64,000 nt of DNA. It comes from Bacteroidales bacterium. Its GTDB lineage: Bacteria; Bacteroidota; Bacteroidia; Bacteroidales; UBA932. Where the stretch lies: NCBI GenBank assembly GCA_017471045.1, contig JAFUWZ010000012.1, positions 1 through 64,000 on the forward strand. Direction: 5' to 3'. The notes under the pieces were generated by a model, which was given only the letters and a program-made list of their open reading frames with translations, was not told where the DNA came from and did no database searches. A program made the translations under genes and the position numbers. Below, piece by piece: positions 8,125 to 17,239 of the stretch (position 1 is its first letter; each line of letters opens with the position of its first letter).

Positions 8125-10175
8125 GACGGATACCCTTACTGATGATGCTGGCCGCATTTGTCGGCGCCGGGGCCCTGCCTTGCGCCGGCAGGGCCAAGCC
8201 CGTCAACCTGTTCATGGGCACGGCCGGCGACCACGGACAGGTCAGCCCGGCCGCCCAGTTACCCTTCGGACTCGCCAGCGTCGGGCCCGACACCCGGACC
8301 ATCACCCACTCAGGGTACGACTACGACGATCCCGCCATCCGCGGCTTCTCCGTCACCCGCATGAGCGGTGTCGGAGGCGAAGGGACCGGCGGCAACCTGC
8401 GCATCTTCCCGGCGGAGCCCGACCGCGAACTGCGCATCATCAAGGGACGCGAAAGCGCCGCTCCCGGTTGTTACGAGACCGCGCTGGACGACGGTACGTC
8501 GGTTCGCCTGACGGCCACCCTGCACTGCGCCGTCGAGCAGTACCGCTTCGGGACGGATGCCGGGCGCTGCCTCTTCGTGGATTTCAACTCCGCCATCGAC
8601 CCCCGCCGCAGCCGCTGCGCCTGGCATCCGGTCGATGCGCGCAGTATCGAGGGCTGGGTGGAGACCTCCACCACCTGCAACTTCGGCGTTTACCGCCTGT
8701 ACTTCCGCCTGGAGACGGATGTACCCTTCGCCTGCGGGGACAGCAGCGCGACGACGGCCCTGCTGCGCTTCGACGCCCCGGCCGTCGAAGTGCGGATCGG
8801 CCTGTCGTCCATCGACGAGGCTTCGGCGGCCGACGAGCTGGACGCGATCTCCGGCCTTGGCTTCGAAGCCCTGCGGCGAGCGGCCGGCCGTGCCTGGGAC
8901 CGCATGCTGGACCGGGTGGAGATCCGCGGGGGCAGCCCGGAGCAGCGCGCCCTCTTCTATACCAGCCTCTACCGGGTGTGCCTGAGTCCCTTCCATGCCA
9001 CTTTCGGCGGCCGCTACCGCGGCAGCGACGGGCAGGTCCGGCAGGCGGAAGACTGGACCTTTTACAGCGGCTGGAGCATGTGGGACACCTTCCGGACCAA
9101 ATTCCCGCTGATTGCCCTGCTGTATCCTGACACGGCCTCCGACATCGGCCGTTCGCTGGTCTGCCTCTACCAGAGCGGCAAGCGCAACTGGGCCACGATG
9201 GCCGAGCCCGTGCCGACCGTGCGAACGGAGCACTCGCAGATCACCCTGCTGGATGCCTGGCGCAAGGGGATCCGGGGTTTCAACCTGGCCGACGCCTTCC
9301 CCGGGATGGTCGCAGAAGCCGATGAGGGACGAGTCCCCGGAGCCCGCAACGGTCTGACCCGCAACTCCCCCGACCAGCGGATGGAGACGGCTTACGACCT
9401 CTGGGCGATGTCCGAGATCGCCGGCATCATCGGCGAGCCGGAAGCGCAGCAGCGCTATGCCGCCGAAGCCGACAGCCTTTTCGAAGCCACTTGGAAGCAG
9501 GAATTCATGGACATTGACGACAGTTTCTCGCTCATGCGCGGCAACGGGCTCTACCAGGGTTCGCGCTGGCAATACCGCTGGGCCATGCCGGTCTTCGCCG
9601 ACCGGATGAGTGCCTGGGCGGGCCGGGAGCGCCTGGCTGACGAACTGGAGGCGTTTTTCGCCCGCCACCTGTTCAACCAGGGCAACGAGCCCGACATCCA
9701 GACGCCCTTCCTCTTCAACCTTTTCGGCCGGCCGGAGAAGACCGACTCGCTGGTCCACGCCCTGCTGACGGACGAGGGGATGGTGCACCTGTACGGCGGC
9801 AACGCTGAATACCCGGTGCCCTTCGTGGGCCGGGCTTTCCGGAATGCCGTGGACGGGTATGCGCCCGAAATGGACGAGGATGACGGCACGATGAGCGCCT
9901 GGTACCTGTTCTGCCAGATGGGACTCTACCCGGTCTGCGTCGGGACGGACCGGTACGAACTCTTCACGCCCCTCTTCCGACACATCGTCCTGCACCTGGA
10001 CGGCGGGGACGTGCGCATCGGGAACCGGTGCGCGGCCCCTGCGGGCACAAAAACGGCATCCAGCGTGTCCGGTACCCTGCCGGCCGTCCGCATCACGGTG
10101 AACGGGACGCCGCTGCAAGGCCGCACCCTCACCCACGAAGCCCTTACCCGGGCAAGGGAGATCCGCTTTGAGTGA
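8121..10175 (+). CDS. GH92-family glycosidase, secreted
   Basis: The start ATG overlaps the previous stop (ATGA), implying translational coupling; the frame is open upstream but inside the preceding gene. The 684-residue protein has a signal peptide without a good lipobox (the Cys is preceded by Pro), so it is probably periplasmic. GH92 features are LFMGTAGDHGQ, GNEPDIQTPF with E523, and SAWYLFCQMGLYPV. The usual GNDD-GQMSAWY signature is altered to DEDDGTMSAWY (D585-D588). GH92 subgroups with different linkage preference vary in this region, so it likely prefers another mannosidic linkage than its neighbour, or possibly mannose-1-phosphate. A promoter and operators for the next operon begin right after it. 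Confidence 0.87.
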   Translation: MRRIPLLMMLAAFVGAGALPCAGRAKPVNLFMGTAGDHGQVSPAAQLPFGLASVGPDTRTITHSGYDYDDPAIRGFSVTRMSGVGGEGTGGNLRIFPAEPDRELRIIKGRESAAPGCYETALDDGTSVRLTATLHCAVEQYRFGTDAGRCLFVDFNSAIDPRRSRCAWHPVDARSIEGWVETSTTCNFGVYRLYFRLETDVPFACGDSSATTALLRFDAPAVEVRIGLSSIDEASAADELDAISGLGFEALRRAAGRAWDRMLDRVEIRGGSPEQRALFYTSLYRVCLSPFHATFGGRYRGSDGQVRQAEDWTFYSGWSMWDTFRTKFPLIALLYPDTASDIGRSLVCLYQSGKRNWATMAEPVPTVRTEHSQITLLDAWRKGIRGFNLADAFPGMVAEADEGRVPGARNGLTRNSPDQRMETAYDLWAMSEIAGIIGEPEAQQRYAAEADSLFEATWKQEFMDIDDSFSLMRGNGLYQGSRWQYRWAMPVFADRMSAWAGRERLADELEAFFARHLFNQGNEPDIQTPFLFNLFGRPEKTDSLVHALLTDEGMVHLYGGNAEYPVPFVGRAFRNAVDGYAPEMDEDDGTMSAWYLFCQMGLYPVCVGTDRYELFTPLFRHIVLHLDGGDVRIGNRCAAPAGTKTASSVSGTLPAVRITVNGTPLQGRTLTHEALTRAREIRFE

Positions 10176-10193
10176 AAATATTGAAAATATTTT
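10175..10193. repeat. AT-rich palindrome after the GH92 pair
   Basis: Arms 10175-10182 and 10186-10193 (AAAATATT / AATATTTT) are perfectly complementary. The element starts at the last base of the GH92 stop codon and precedes the next promoter by about 20 nt. It may help end upstream transcription or act as an upstream protein site. Confidence 0.5.
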
Positions 10194-10215
10194 AGCGGCA
10201 TCTCAAAATAATCCT

Positions 10216-10223
10216 TATCTTTA
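10216..10223 (+). promoter_or_regulatory. -7 promoter box (TATCTTTA) of PUL 1
   Basis: Matches TAnnTTTG with A in the last position and lies 52 nt upstream of the first possible susC ATG. Two LacI-type operators follow it directly. Confidence 0.6.
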
Positions 10224-10226
10224 CAA

Positions 10227-10240
10227 GTCAACCGATTCAC
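10227..10240 (+). promoter_or_regulatory. Predicted LacI-family operator 1 of PUL 1 (GTCAACCGATTCAC)
   Basis: Differs from the 2988 site at one base. It begins 4 nt after the -7 box, at the expected transcription start. Confidence 0.7.
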
Positions 10241-10251
10241 TGAACCCATTA

Positions 10252-10265
10252 GTCAACCGATATAC
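10252..10265 (+). promoter_or_regulatory. Predicted LacI-family operator 2 of PUL 1 (GTCAACCGATATAC)
   Basis: Differs from the 2988 site at one base and lies exactly 25 bp downstream of operator 1. It ends 2 nt before the ATG at 10268, so a bound repressor would also cover the initiation region on DNA. Confidence 0.65.
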
Positions 10266-10267
10266 TA

Positions 10268-13200
10268 ATGACCAGAAACATGAAGAAACTACTGCAAGGC
10301 CTGTGGCTCTTGTCCCTCCTGCTGCTTTGCGCGCCTGTGTGGGCGCAAAGCGTACGCGTCAGCGGAACGGTGCTGGACAACATGGGCGAACCCATCCCCG
10401 GTGCGGTCCTGGTCGGACCCGGCAACGCCAACGCCATCACGGATCTCGACGGCAAGTTCAGCCTCAGCGTCCCTGCAGGCAGCGAGGTCAAGGCCAGTTG
10501 CATGGGCTACCTGCCCTACTCTTTCAAGGCCAAAGCCGCCACGGAGATGAAAGTCACCCTGATGGAGGATCACGAAAGCCTGGAAGAGTCCGTGGTCGTG
10601 GGATACGGCGTCCAGAAGAAGGCGGTCATCACGGGGTCCGTGACCAACATCTCAGCCAAATCCATCGCCACCACGACGGCCAATGACCTGGTGACCAAGC
10701 TCCAAGGAAAGGTGTCCGGCCTGAACATCCGCAACAATACCGCTACCCCGGGCGCCTATGACCACTCGATCAATATCCGCGGCTTCGGCGGCCCGCTCTA
10801 CGTCATCGACGGCATCACCCGTGACGGCACCGACTTCAACAAGCTCAATGCCGAGGACATCGAGAGCATCACCGTGCTGAAAGACGCCTCCGCGGCCATC
10901 TACGGGATCAACGCCGGCAACGGCGTGCTCATCGTGACGACCAAGGCGGGCAGCAACCACGGCCAGGCACGTTTCCAGTTCAACGCCAACGTCGGCCTCT
11001 CGCAGCCGACCGACCGCGTGCGGATGGCCGATGCCTACGAGTACTACTGGCTGCGCAACGCCGCCAACATCAACGCCGGCGATCCCGAGTACATTTCCCC
11101 TGAGGAGCTCGAAGCCTGGCGCACCGGCGAGGACACCTTCGGCAAGAACGGCGCCATCATCCACCACCAGTCCAACGACTGGTACGAGGCCACGTTCAAG
11201 CCCTTCTCCGTCCGCCAGGAATACTCCCTCTCCGCCGACGGCGGCGTCAAGGGCGTGAAATACTACTTCAACGTCAACTACTCCACCGACAACGGCCTCC
11301 TCAAGTCGGGCGACATCAACTACGACAAGTGGAGTTTCCGTAGCGTGATCACCGCCGATCTGGCGAAGGACCTGCAGCTCTCAGCCAATGTCTCCGGCTA
11401 CATGGATGACCGCTGGGACCCGGCCGCAGACATGTTCAACGTCTTCCGCGGCGCGGTCTGCTCCCTCCCCTTCAAGCCGGTTTTCGCGACCTTCGACATC
11501 GCCCCCTACGACGCCTGGCCCTACTACAACGCCGTCAAAGAAGGCCAGAGCTACAACCCCGTCGCCCAGTCCTACAAGTCGGAAGGCGGCTACCACCACT
11601 ATATCAACAACGCCATCCAGTCGGTCTTCGCGCTGACCTACACGCCGACCTGGCTGCCCGGGCTGGAGATGAAGGGGACGGTCTCGTTTGACAAGCGCTT
11701 CGCCCAGACCAAGATCCTGCGCACCAACTGGAAGATGTACACCTACGACGAGGTGACCGGTACCGTGGCGGACGAGGACTGGAACCCCAACACCCAGATC
11801 AAAAACACGGACAACTACCTCCACGTCTATAACTACCAGGCGCAGGTCAACTACAAGAAGGAAGTCAAGCAGCACCACATCGGTGCCTCCGCCATCTTCG
11901 AGGCCATCGTGCGGGACAACGACTGGAACAGCATCAACAAGTATTTCGACTTCTTCACCAACGCGGAGATCGACTATGCCGGCGACCACGACCAGACCAC
12001 CGGCGGCAACGAGGACCATCAGCGCAAGGTGGGATTCATCGGCCGCTTCAACTACGACTACGCCGGCCGGTACCTGCTGGAAGCGGCCGTGCGCCGCGAC
12101 GGCAGCTACCGGTACCACCCCGACGTACGCTGGGGCACCTTCCCCGTGGTCTCCGCCGGCTGGCGCATCTCAGAGGAGAACTGGTTCAAAAACTCGGTCC
12201 AATGGATCAGTAACCTCAAGCTGCGCGCCTCCTGGGGCATCCTCGGTGAAGATGCCGGCGATGCGTTCCAGTTCATCTCCGGATACGGCATCTCCGGCGG
12301 CGGCTGGTGGGAGTACACGCCCGGCGTCACGACCAACGGCGTCACCTCTCCGGGACTCGTCAACGAGCACCTCTCCTGGCTGAAGTCCTACATGGCCGAC
12401 ATCGGGCTGGACCTGGGCTTCTTCGACAACAAGCTCTCCCTCACGGTGGACGTGTTCCAGAAAGACAAGACCGGCCTGCTGGCCCGGCGCAACGTCGAGC
12501 TGCCCAACACCTTCGGTGCCTCTTTCCCGCAGGAAAACCTCAACTCCAACCGGACCCTCGGCATCGAGTTCAGTTTCGACTGGCAGCACCGTTTCGGCGA
12601 GTTCTTCTACTCCGTGGCCGGCAACGCCACCTTCGGGCGTACGATGAACAGGTACGTGGAGCGTGCTCCCTACACCAGTTCCTGGTCCAAATACCGAGAC
12701 GGGAATGATTACCGCTGGAGCGGGCTCGGGTGGGCCTACAACATTATCGGCCAGTTCCAAAGCTATGAGCAGATTGAGAATTACGCCATCTACTCCGGCA
12801 GCATCGCCAACAAATACATCGAGCCGGGTGACTGGATGTACGAAGATGTCAACGGCGATGGCGTGATCGACGGCGATGACCTGCGTCCCATTTCCCTCAG
12901 TCCCGGCGCATCTCCGATTTGGAACTATGGCCTGACTCTCAGCGGTAGCTGGCGGGGACTGGATTTCAGCGTCCTCTTCCAGGGTGCGGCAGGCTTCACG
13001 GCCTACTATAGCGGCCCCTATGCCGAGACCTTCTGGCTGGGCGGCAACCTGCCCGCCTACATGATGGATTCCTGGCACCATGAGGATCTCTTCGACAGTG
13101 AGAGTCCATGGGTGCCCGGATTCTTCCCCTCCGTACGCTACGGTGAGAAAGCAGGATACAACAACGCGGCCAGCAGTTACACCTACAAGAACTGCTCCTA

Positions 13201-13426
13201 CGTCCGTCTCAAGAACATCGAGCTGGGCTATACTTTCCGCAAGCAACTGCTCAAGAAGGCCCACATCGACAAGGCGCGCATCTTCCTGAACGTCAACAAC
13301 CCTGTGACCTTCTGCAACCCATACATCAAGGCCTTCGACCCCGAGAAGGTCGCCGGCCAGCAGAACCTCGGCTGGAACTATCCCCTGCTGATGACCATCA
13401 ACACCGGCGTCAACCTCAACTTCTAA
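10268..13426 (+). CDS. SusC-like TonB-dependent outer-membrane transporter (PUL 1)
   Basis: A TonB-dependent receptor of about 1,050 residues that imports glycan fragments together with the SusD partner encoded next. After a signal peptide (LLLLCAPVWAQS) comes a carboxypeptidase-regulatory-like domain (about residues 30-110), then the plug, with ESVVVGYGVQKK as the SusC signature, and a 22-strand-type barrel ending in LNF. There is no STN signalling domain, which matches LacI-type rather than sigma/anti-sigma control. Two starts are possible, 10268 or 10280 (MKKLLQG); the second gives a more usual signal peptide and lies further from operator 2. PUL 1 carries no enzyme of its own, so the GH92 genes just upstream are its likely partners. 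Confidence 0.94.
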   Translation: MTRNMKKLLQGLWLLSLLLLCAPVWAQSVRVSGTVLDNMGEPIPGAVLVGPGNANAITDLDGKFSLSVPAGSEVKASCMGYLPYSFKAKAATEMKVTLMEDHESLEESVVVGYGVQKKAVITGSVTNISAKSIATTTANDLVTKLQGKVSGLNIRNNTATPGAYDHSINIRGFGGPLYVIDGITRDGTDFNKLNAEDIESITVLKDASAAIYGINAGNGVLIVTTKAGSNHGQARFQFNANVGLSQPTDRVRMADAYEYYWLRNAANINAGDPEYISPEELEAWRTGEDTFGKNGAIIHHQSNDWYEATFKPFSVRQEYSLSADGGVKGVKYYFNVNYSTDNGLLKSGDINYDKWSFRSVITADLAKDLQLSANVSGYMDDRWDPAADMFNVFRGAVCSLPFKPVFATFDIAPYDAWPYYNAVKEGQSYNPVAQSYKSEGGYHHYINNAIQSVFALTYTPTWLPGLEMKGTVSFDKRFAQTKILRTNWKMYTYDEVTGTVADEDWNPNTQIKNTDNYLHVYNYQAQVNYKKEVKQHHIGASAIFEAIVRDNDWNSINKYFDFFTNAEIDYAGDHDQTTGGNEDHQRKVGFIGRFNYDYAGRYLLEAAVRRDGSYRYHPDVRWGTFPVVSAGWRISEENWFKNSVQWISNLKLRASWGILGEDAGDAFQFISGYGISGGGWWEYTPGVTTNGVTSPGLVNEHLSWLKSYMADIGLDLGFFDNKLSLTVDVFQKDKTGLLARRNVELPNTFGASFPQENLNSNRTLGIEFSFDWQHRFGEFFYSVAGNATFGRTMNRYVERAPYTSSWSKYRDGNDYRWSGLGWAYNIIGQFQSYEQIENYAIYSGSIANKYIEPGDWMYEDVNGDGVIDGDDLRPISLSPGASPIWNYGLTLSGSWRGLDFSVLFQGAAGFTAYYSGPYAETFWLGGNLPAYMMDSWHHEDLFDSESPWVPGFFPSVRYGEKAGYNNAASSYTYKNCSYVRLKNIELGYTFRKQLLKKAHIDKARIFLNVNNPVTFCNPYIKAFDPEKVAGQQNLGWNYPLLMTINTGVNLNF

Positions 13427-13438
13427 TTGCTTCCCCGT

Positions 13439-15379
13439 ATGAAAAAGATTCTTCCTATCACGATGATAGCGGCAGCGCTGATGCTCTGCGCAGGGTGCAA
13501 CGATTTCCTGACGGTCACGCCGACCAACAAAGTGACCGCCGATGCCGTGGTCTCCTCTCCCGCCGGCATCGAGGCCTTCCTCGCAAACCTGTACTACAAT
13601 CTGCCCATCGAGGGTTTCGATTTTACGGCCGAGAGCAACCCATGCCCGGACCAAGGATACCGGGACGGCTTCCATTTTAATGACGGGGCTCCCAATAATT
13701 CCTGGCGGGTAGCCTACATCCTGACAGACGAAGCCATGGGCTCGCAGATCAACGATATTCCCACTGATGCCTATTATTCATGGTGGGTCACCGCCTTCGA
13801 GCATCTCCACGACCTGAACGCCTTCTACGAGCTGCTGCCCACGCTGACTTCGATCGACGAAAAGACCCGTACCGAACTGGAGGGCCAGACCTGGTTCATC
13901 CGCGGGATGATCTATTTCGCCCTGGCGCGGCGTTACGGCGGACTTCCCATCATCATGCAGGTGGGCAGCCTGGACGACTTGCCTGCGCTCAAGATTCCCC
14001 GCTCGACCGAAGTGGAGACCTGGAACTTTGTCCTCGAGTGCTTTGACAAGGCGGCCCGGATGCTCTCGGAGGAAGACAACGGCTTCCACACCATGGCCAA
14101 CCGCTGGACGGCGCTGGCTTACAAGTCCCGCGCATCGCTCCATGCCGCGTCGCTGGCCAAATTCTGGAACCGCGCCCCGCTCACGGGACAGGCCGTCGAC
14201 GAAAAGTTGGTCGGCGGCTTCACCGAGGAAGACCGGGACCGCTGGTATCAGGAATGCCTGGACTGCAGCCGGGAACTGATCGAGAGCGGCCGCTTCTCGC
14301 TCTATATGCCCCATCCTTCATCTCCCGCCGAAGCCACCGAGAACTACATGCACATGTTTCAGCGGCCCGAAGACGCCCTCTGCGAGTCGATCTTCGTCAA
14401 GGGATTCTACAAGAAAGGACGTAAGTTCGGCACCAACCAGGACGTCTGGGGGCAGCCGGCACAGACCGGCGGCGCCTGGCCCCACCCGGGCCGCGTAAAT
14501 CCCACGCTGGAGTTCGCCGAAAATTTCGAGAACTATGACAACCCGGGCGAAAGCGCCAAGTTCGTCACTTACGACGGCGAACGCTTCGACTACGACGGCT
14601 ATAAGGAAGGCCGTGCCTACCGCAAGTTCGATGATCCGCTGGAGATGTTCGAAGGCAAGGACGCCCGTCTCGCCGCGATCACGATCCTGCCCGGTTCGGT
14701 CTGGCGCAACACCAAAATCGTCATCCAATGCGGCGTCGTGGACCTCGGCGGTAAGATCCACATGGACGTGGACGCCGACTTCAAGGCCCAGTACATAGGC
14801 TGGGACGGGCAGGTCCATTACCAGTTCGGCGCCGCGGACAACAAGTTCTTCAGCGGATTCTCGGTCAACCTGGGCAACAACACCCGCACCGGATTCGGCT
14901 TCAAGAAATATATGGATCCCAACTTCGTCTCGTCCGGCTCGGTCTGGAACGAGTCCACCACCGACTGGATCGACATCCGCCTGGCTGAGATCCTGCTGGA
15001 CTATGCCGAGGCCTATGCGGAGAGCGGCCTGGGCGACGCGGCCTTCGCCCGCGAATGCCTCAACCGTACCCGTCGGCGTGCCGGCCATACCGTGGATATC
15101 GACCCGACCCCGGAGAATGTCCAACGCGAGCGCCTCGCGGAGCTCGGCATGGAGAACGCCCGGCAGTGGGATCTCGTGCGCCGGCGCGAGTTCCATCAGA
15201 TCTTCGACGGCTACCGGCGCGGCGCACTCTCCCCGATCCTCGACCTGCGGGACGGCAAGACCTTCTTCGTACGCGGCTATGTCCAGAAGATCAATCCTTT
15301 GATTTTCAGAGAGAAGTACTACTATCGGAGCATCCCCGGCTGGGCGACCAGCGGTCTTGTGAAGAACCCTCAGCAATAA
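13439..15379 (+). CDS. SusD-like glycan-binding lipoprotein (PUL 1)
   Basis: A RagB/SusD family surface lipoprotein of 646 residues that caps the neighbouring SusC and binds glycan. The signal peptide ends with a lipobox (LCAGC, C20). N-terminal DFLTVTPTNKVT is the typical start of mature SusD proteins, and the TPR-like helices and the C-terminal segment with ENARQWDLVRRREF and INPLIFREKYYY are recognisable. The start is the ATG at 13439; an in-frame TTG at 13427 would put extra residues before a normal signal peptide. It begins 12 nt after the SusC stop and is clearly in the same operon. Confidence 0.93.
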   Translation: MKKILPITMIAAALMLCAGCNDFLTVTPTNKVTADAVVSSPAGIEAFLANLYYNLPIEGFDFTAESNPCPDQGYRDGFHFNDGAPNNSWRVAYILTDEAMGSQINDIPTDAYYSWWVTAFEHLHDLNAFYELLPTLTSIDEKTRTELEGQTWFIRGMIYFALARRYGGLPIIMQVGSLDDLPALKIPRSTEVETWNFVLECFDKAARMLSEEDNGFHTMANRWTALAYKSRASLHAASLAKFWNRAPLTGQAVDEKLVGGFTEEDRDRWYQECLDCSRELIESGRFSLYMPHPSSPAEATENYMHMFQRPEDALCESIFVKGFYKKGRKFGTNQDVWGQPAQTGGAWPHPGRVNPTLEFAENFENYDNPGESAKFVTYDGERFDYDGYKEGRAYRKFDDPLEMFEGKDARLAAITILPGSVWRNTKIVIQCGVVDLGGKIHMDVDADFKAQYIGWDGQVHYQFGAADNKFFSGFSVNLGNNTRTGFGFKKYMDPNFVSSGSVWNESTTDWIDIRLAEILLDYAEAYAESGLGDAAFARECLNRTRRRAGHTVDIDPTPENVQRERLAELGMENARQWDLVRRREFHQIFDGYRRGALSPILDLRDGKTFFVRGYVQKINPLIFREKYYYRSIPGWATSGLVKNPQQ

Positions 15380-15391
15380 TCGGTCACGACT

Positions 15392-17194
15392 ATGAAAAGA
15401 GTTTTCCATTGGTTTTCCCTCTCCCTGCTCTCAGTGTTGCTGAGCGCCTGCCTGGGAGATAACTATGAGCAGCCCGACGCCGCCGTATTCGGAAGCGCCA
15501 TTGATGCCGAGACCGGCGAGCTGATTCCGCAGGACATCGGCAGCGAGGGGTCCCGGATCGAGATGATCGAACTGGCTTACCCGTCGGCCGAGACCCGCCG
15601 GCTCAACTTCAAAACCGACGGCAGCTATCGGGACAATAACTTTTTCAGTGGCGGATACCTGGTCCAGTTCTCCCTGGTCAACTTCAACCCGGCGACGGTC
15701 AAACTGACAAGCTCGAAGGGCGGTATTCAGGATTTCGGTGACGGCAAGGTCATCGACCTCCAAGGAGAGACCCGGATGGACATCGAGGCCCTCCCCTGGT
15801 GCCGCATCAACATCGAGGATATCTTCTTCGACGAGGCCCGGCAGCGGGTCACGGCCAAGTTTGAGGTGGAATGCACCACCCGTGACCCCCTCAAGGAGGT
15901 CGGTCTCTTCTGCGACCCGTCCCCGCATGTCTCCTTCAGTATCAACGGCTACGGTGACAAGTCCACCCAGAAGGTCGAGGTGAACCGCGTGCTTGACAAG
16001 CCCACTTCCTTCACCCTCAAGATGCCCCTGACCCTGTTTGAAGAAAAGGACAGCGGAAAAGACTATTATGTACGCGTGGGCGCGCACACCTCGGTGACTG
16101 ACGCCCGCTGGAACTACGCCCCGGCCGTCAAGATCCGCATCGTCAAGAAGGAGGTCGAGCAGAAGGAACTCGGCATCCGCTGGGATCTTTTCGACTCCCC
16201 GTACAAAGCCCTATGGGAAGCCGGCAAGCACAAGACCGTCGCCCTGTTTGAATTCGACGACAAGGACTACAAGTCCGGCGACGGCAGTTACGCCATCACT
16301 TCCTTCCCCGAGGCGGAGAGCGGCGGCTACACGCAGTTCATTTCGCCCGGCGAAGGCAAGGGTGGCATCAAACCGGTCTTCGACATCAGCGCCATCCCCG
16401 CCGAAGGGTGTCACATGCTCCTGACGCTCAATGTCTCCGATGCTTCGCACTTCGAGCGGGATGCGTTCGGCCAGATCGAGATCGGCTCCAACGGCATCTT
16501 CGACGACGAGGAGCTCTGCTGGATCTTCACCCAGTTCGAGCTGCGCAACGGCTGGCAGACCCTCGACCTGGCGCTGCCGGAAGCGAATGCCATCGGCGAA
16601 CTGCGTCGCAAACGCATCAACTGGTTCCGCTTCTACCACCAGCACGAACACGGTCCGACGACTGTCAAGTTCGACGAAATCCGTTTTTACTACAAGACGA
16701 TGGTCGAGAGCTGTGACGAGGCCTCCGACTGGCAGTCTGCCGGTACGCTGACCGTGGACGAGAGCGACTGCCAGGAAGGCGAGGGCGCCATCTCGACCGT
16801 CAATGGCGAACAAGGTCTCCGCCTCCAGAAGACCTGGAGCCGGGTCATCGCCCCTGCCTCGATCGCTGACGGACACTTCGAGTTCTGGCTCTATGTCTCC
16901 GATGCGGCGGCCGTCAACGGTTCCGAGAACCAGGTGGAGATCGGCAGCGGCGGCCGGGCCGACGCCAACGAGCTCAACTGGAAGCTGCCCACGCTCGTGG
17001 ACGGCTGGAACAAAGTCGACCTGAAACTTTCCGAAGGCAAGGCGGTCGGCGGCGAGATCGATCTCAAGCAGATCAACTGGTTCCGCATCTACAACGTCAT
17101 GAGCGCCCCGGCCGGGTCGCTGACCGTCAAGGTGGACCGTCTCCGCTTTTACAAGGAGGGGTACGATCCCAAACTGGCGGATTTTGAGGAATAA
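15392..17194 (+). CDS. Surface lipoprotein with DUF3823-like domain and two repeated C-terminal modules
   Basis: A 600-residue lipoprotein (lipobox LLSAC) in the position usually taken by SusE/F-type glycan-binding proteins. Residues about 20-225 resemble DUF3823, a two-part carboxypeptidase-regulatory-like/beta-sandwich domain found right after SusD genes. Two related modules of about 155 residues follow (about 283-436 and 437-595). Each has EIGSxGxxDxxEL, then GWxxxDLxL, and ends INWFRxY...VKxDxxRFY. The same module recurs in the proteins at 17240 and 38987. I do not recognise it as a named carbohydrate-binding module; glycan binding is inferred from context. Confidence 0.72.
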   Translation: MKRVFHWFSLSLLSVLLSACLGDNYEQPDAAVFGSAIDAETGELIPQDIGSEGSRIEMIELAYPSAETRRLNFKTDGSYRDNNFFSGGYLVQFSLVNFNPATVKLTSSKGGIQDFGDGKVIDLQGETRMDIEALPWCRINIEDIFFDEARQRVTAKFEVECTTRDPLKEVGLFCDPSPHVSFSINGYGDKSTQKVEVNRVLDKPTSFTLKMPLTLFEEKDSGKDYYVRVGAHTSVTDARWNYAPAVKIRIVKKEVEQKELGIRWDLFDSPYKALWEAGKHKTVALFEFDDKDYKSGDGSYAITSFPEAESGGYTQFISPGEGKGGIKPVFDISAIPAEGCHMLLTLNVSDASHFERDAFGQIEIGSNGIFDDEELCWIFTQFELRNGWQTLDLALPEANAIGELRRKRINWFRFYHQHEHGPTTVKFDEIRFYYKTMVESCDEASDWQSAGTLTVDESDCQEGEGAISTVNGEQGLRLQKTWSRVIAPASIADGHFEFWLYVSDAAAVNGSENQVEIGSGGRADANELNWKLPTLVDGWNKVDLKLSEGKAVGGEIDLKQINWFRIYNVMSAPAGSLTVKVDRLRFYKEGYDPKLADFEE

Positions 17195-17239
17195 CAATTA
17201 TTTACCAACCCAAATTATTAACATTAAATCCTTTCATCC

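Noticed and set aside
5014..8157. A 1,047-codon open frame on the minus strand opposite the MtlD-like and GH92 genes, and many similar long antisense frames
   Set aside because: They mirror high-GC genes with strong third-position bias, show no protein family features, and lie opposite genes with clear motifs.
13427..13441. TTG at 13427 as the start of the PUL 1 SusD
   Set aside because: The ATG at 13439 gives a standard lipoprotein signal peptide; the extra four residues would only precede it.
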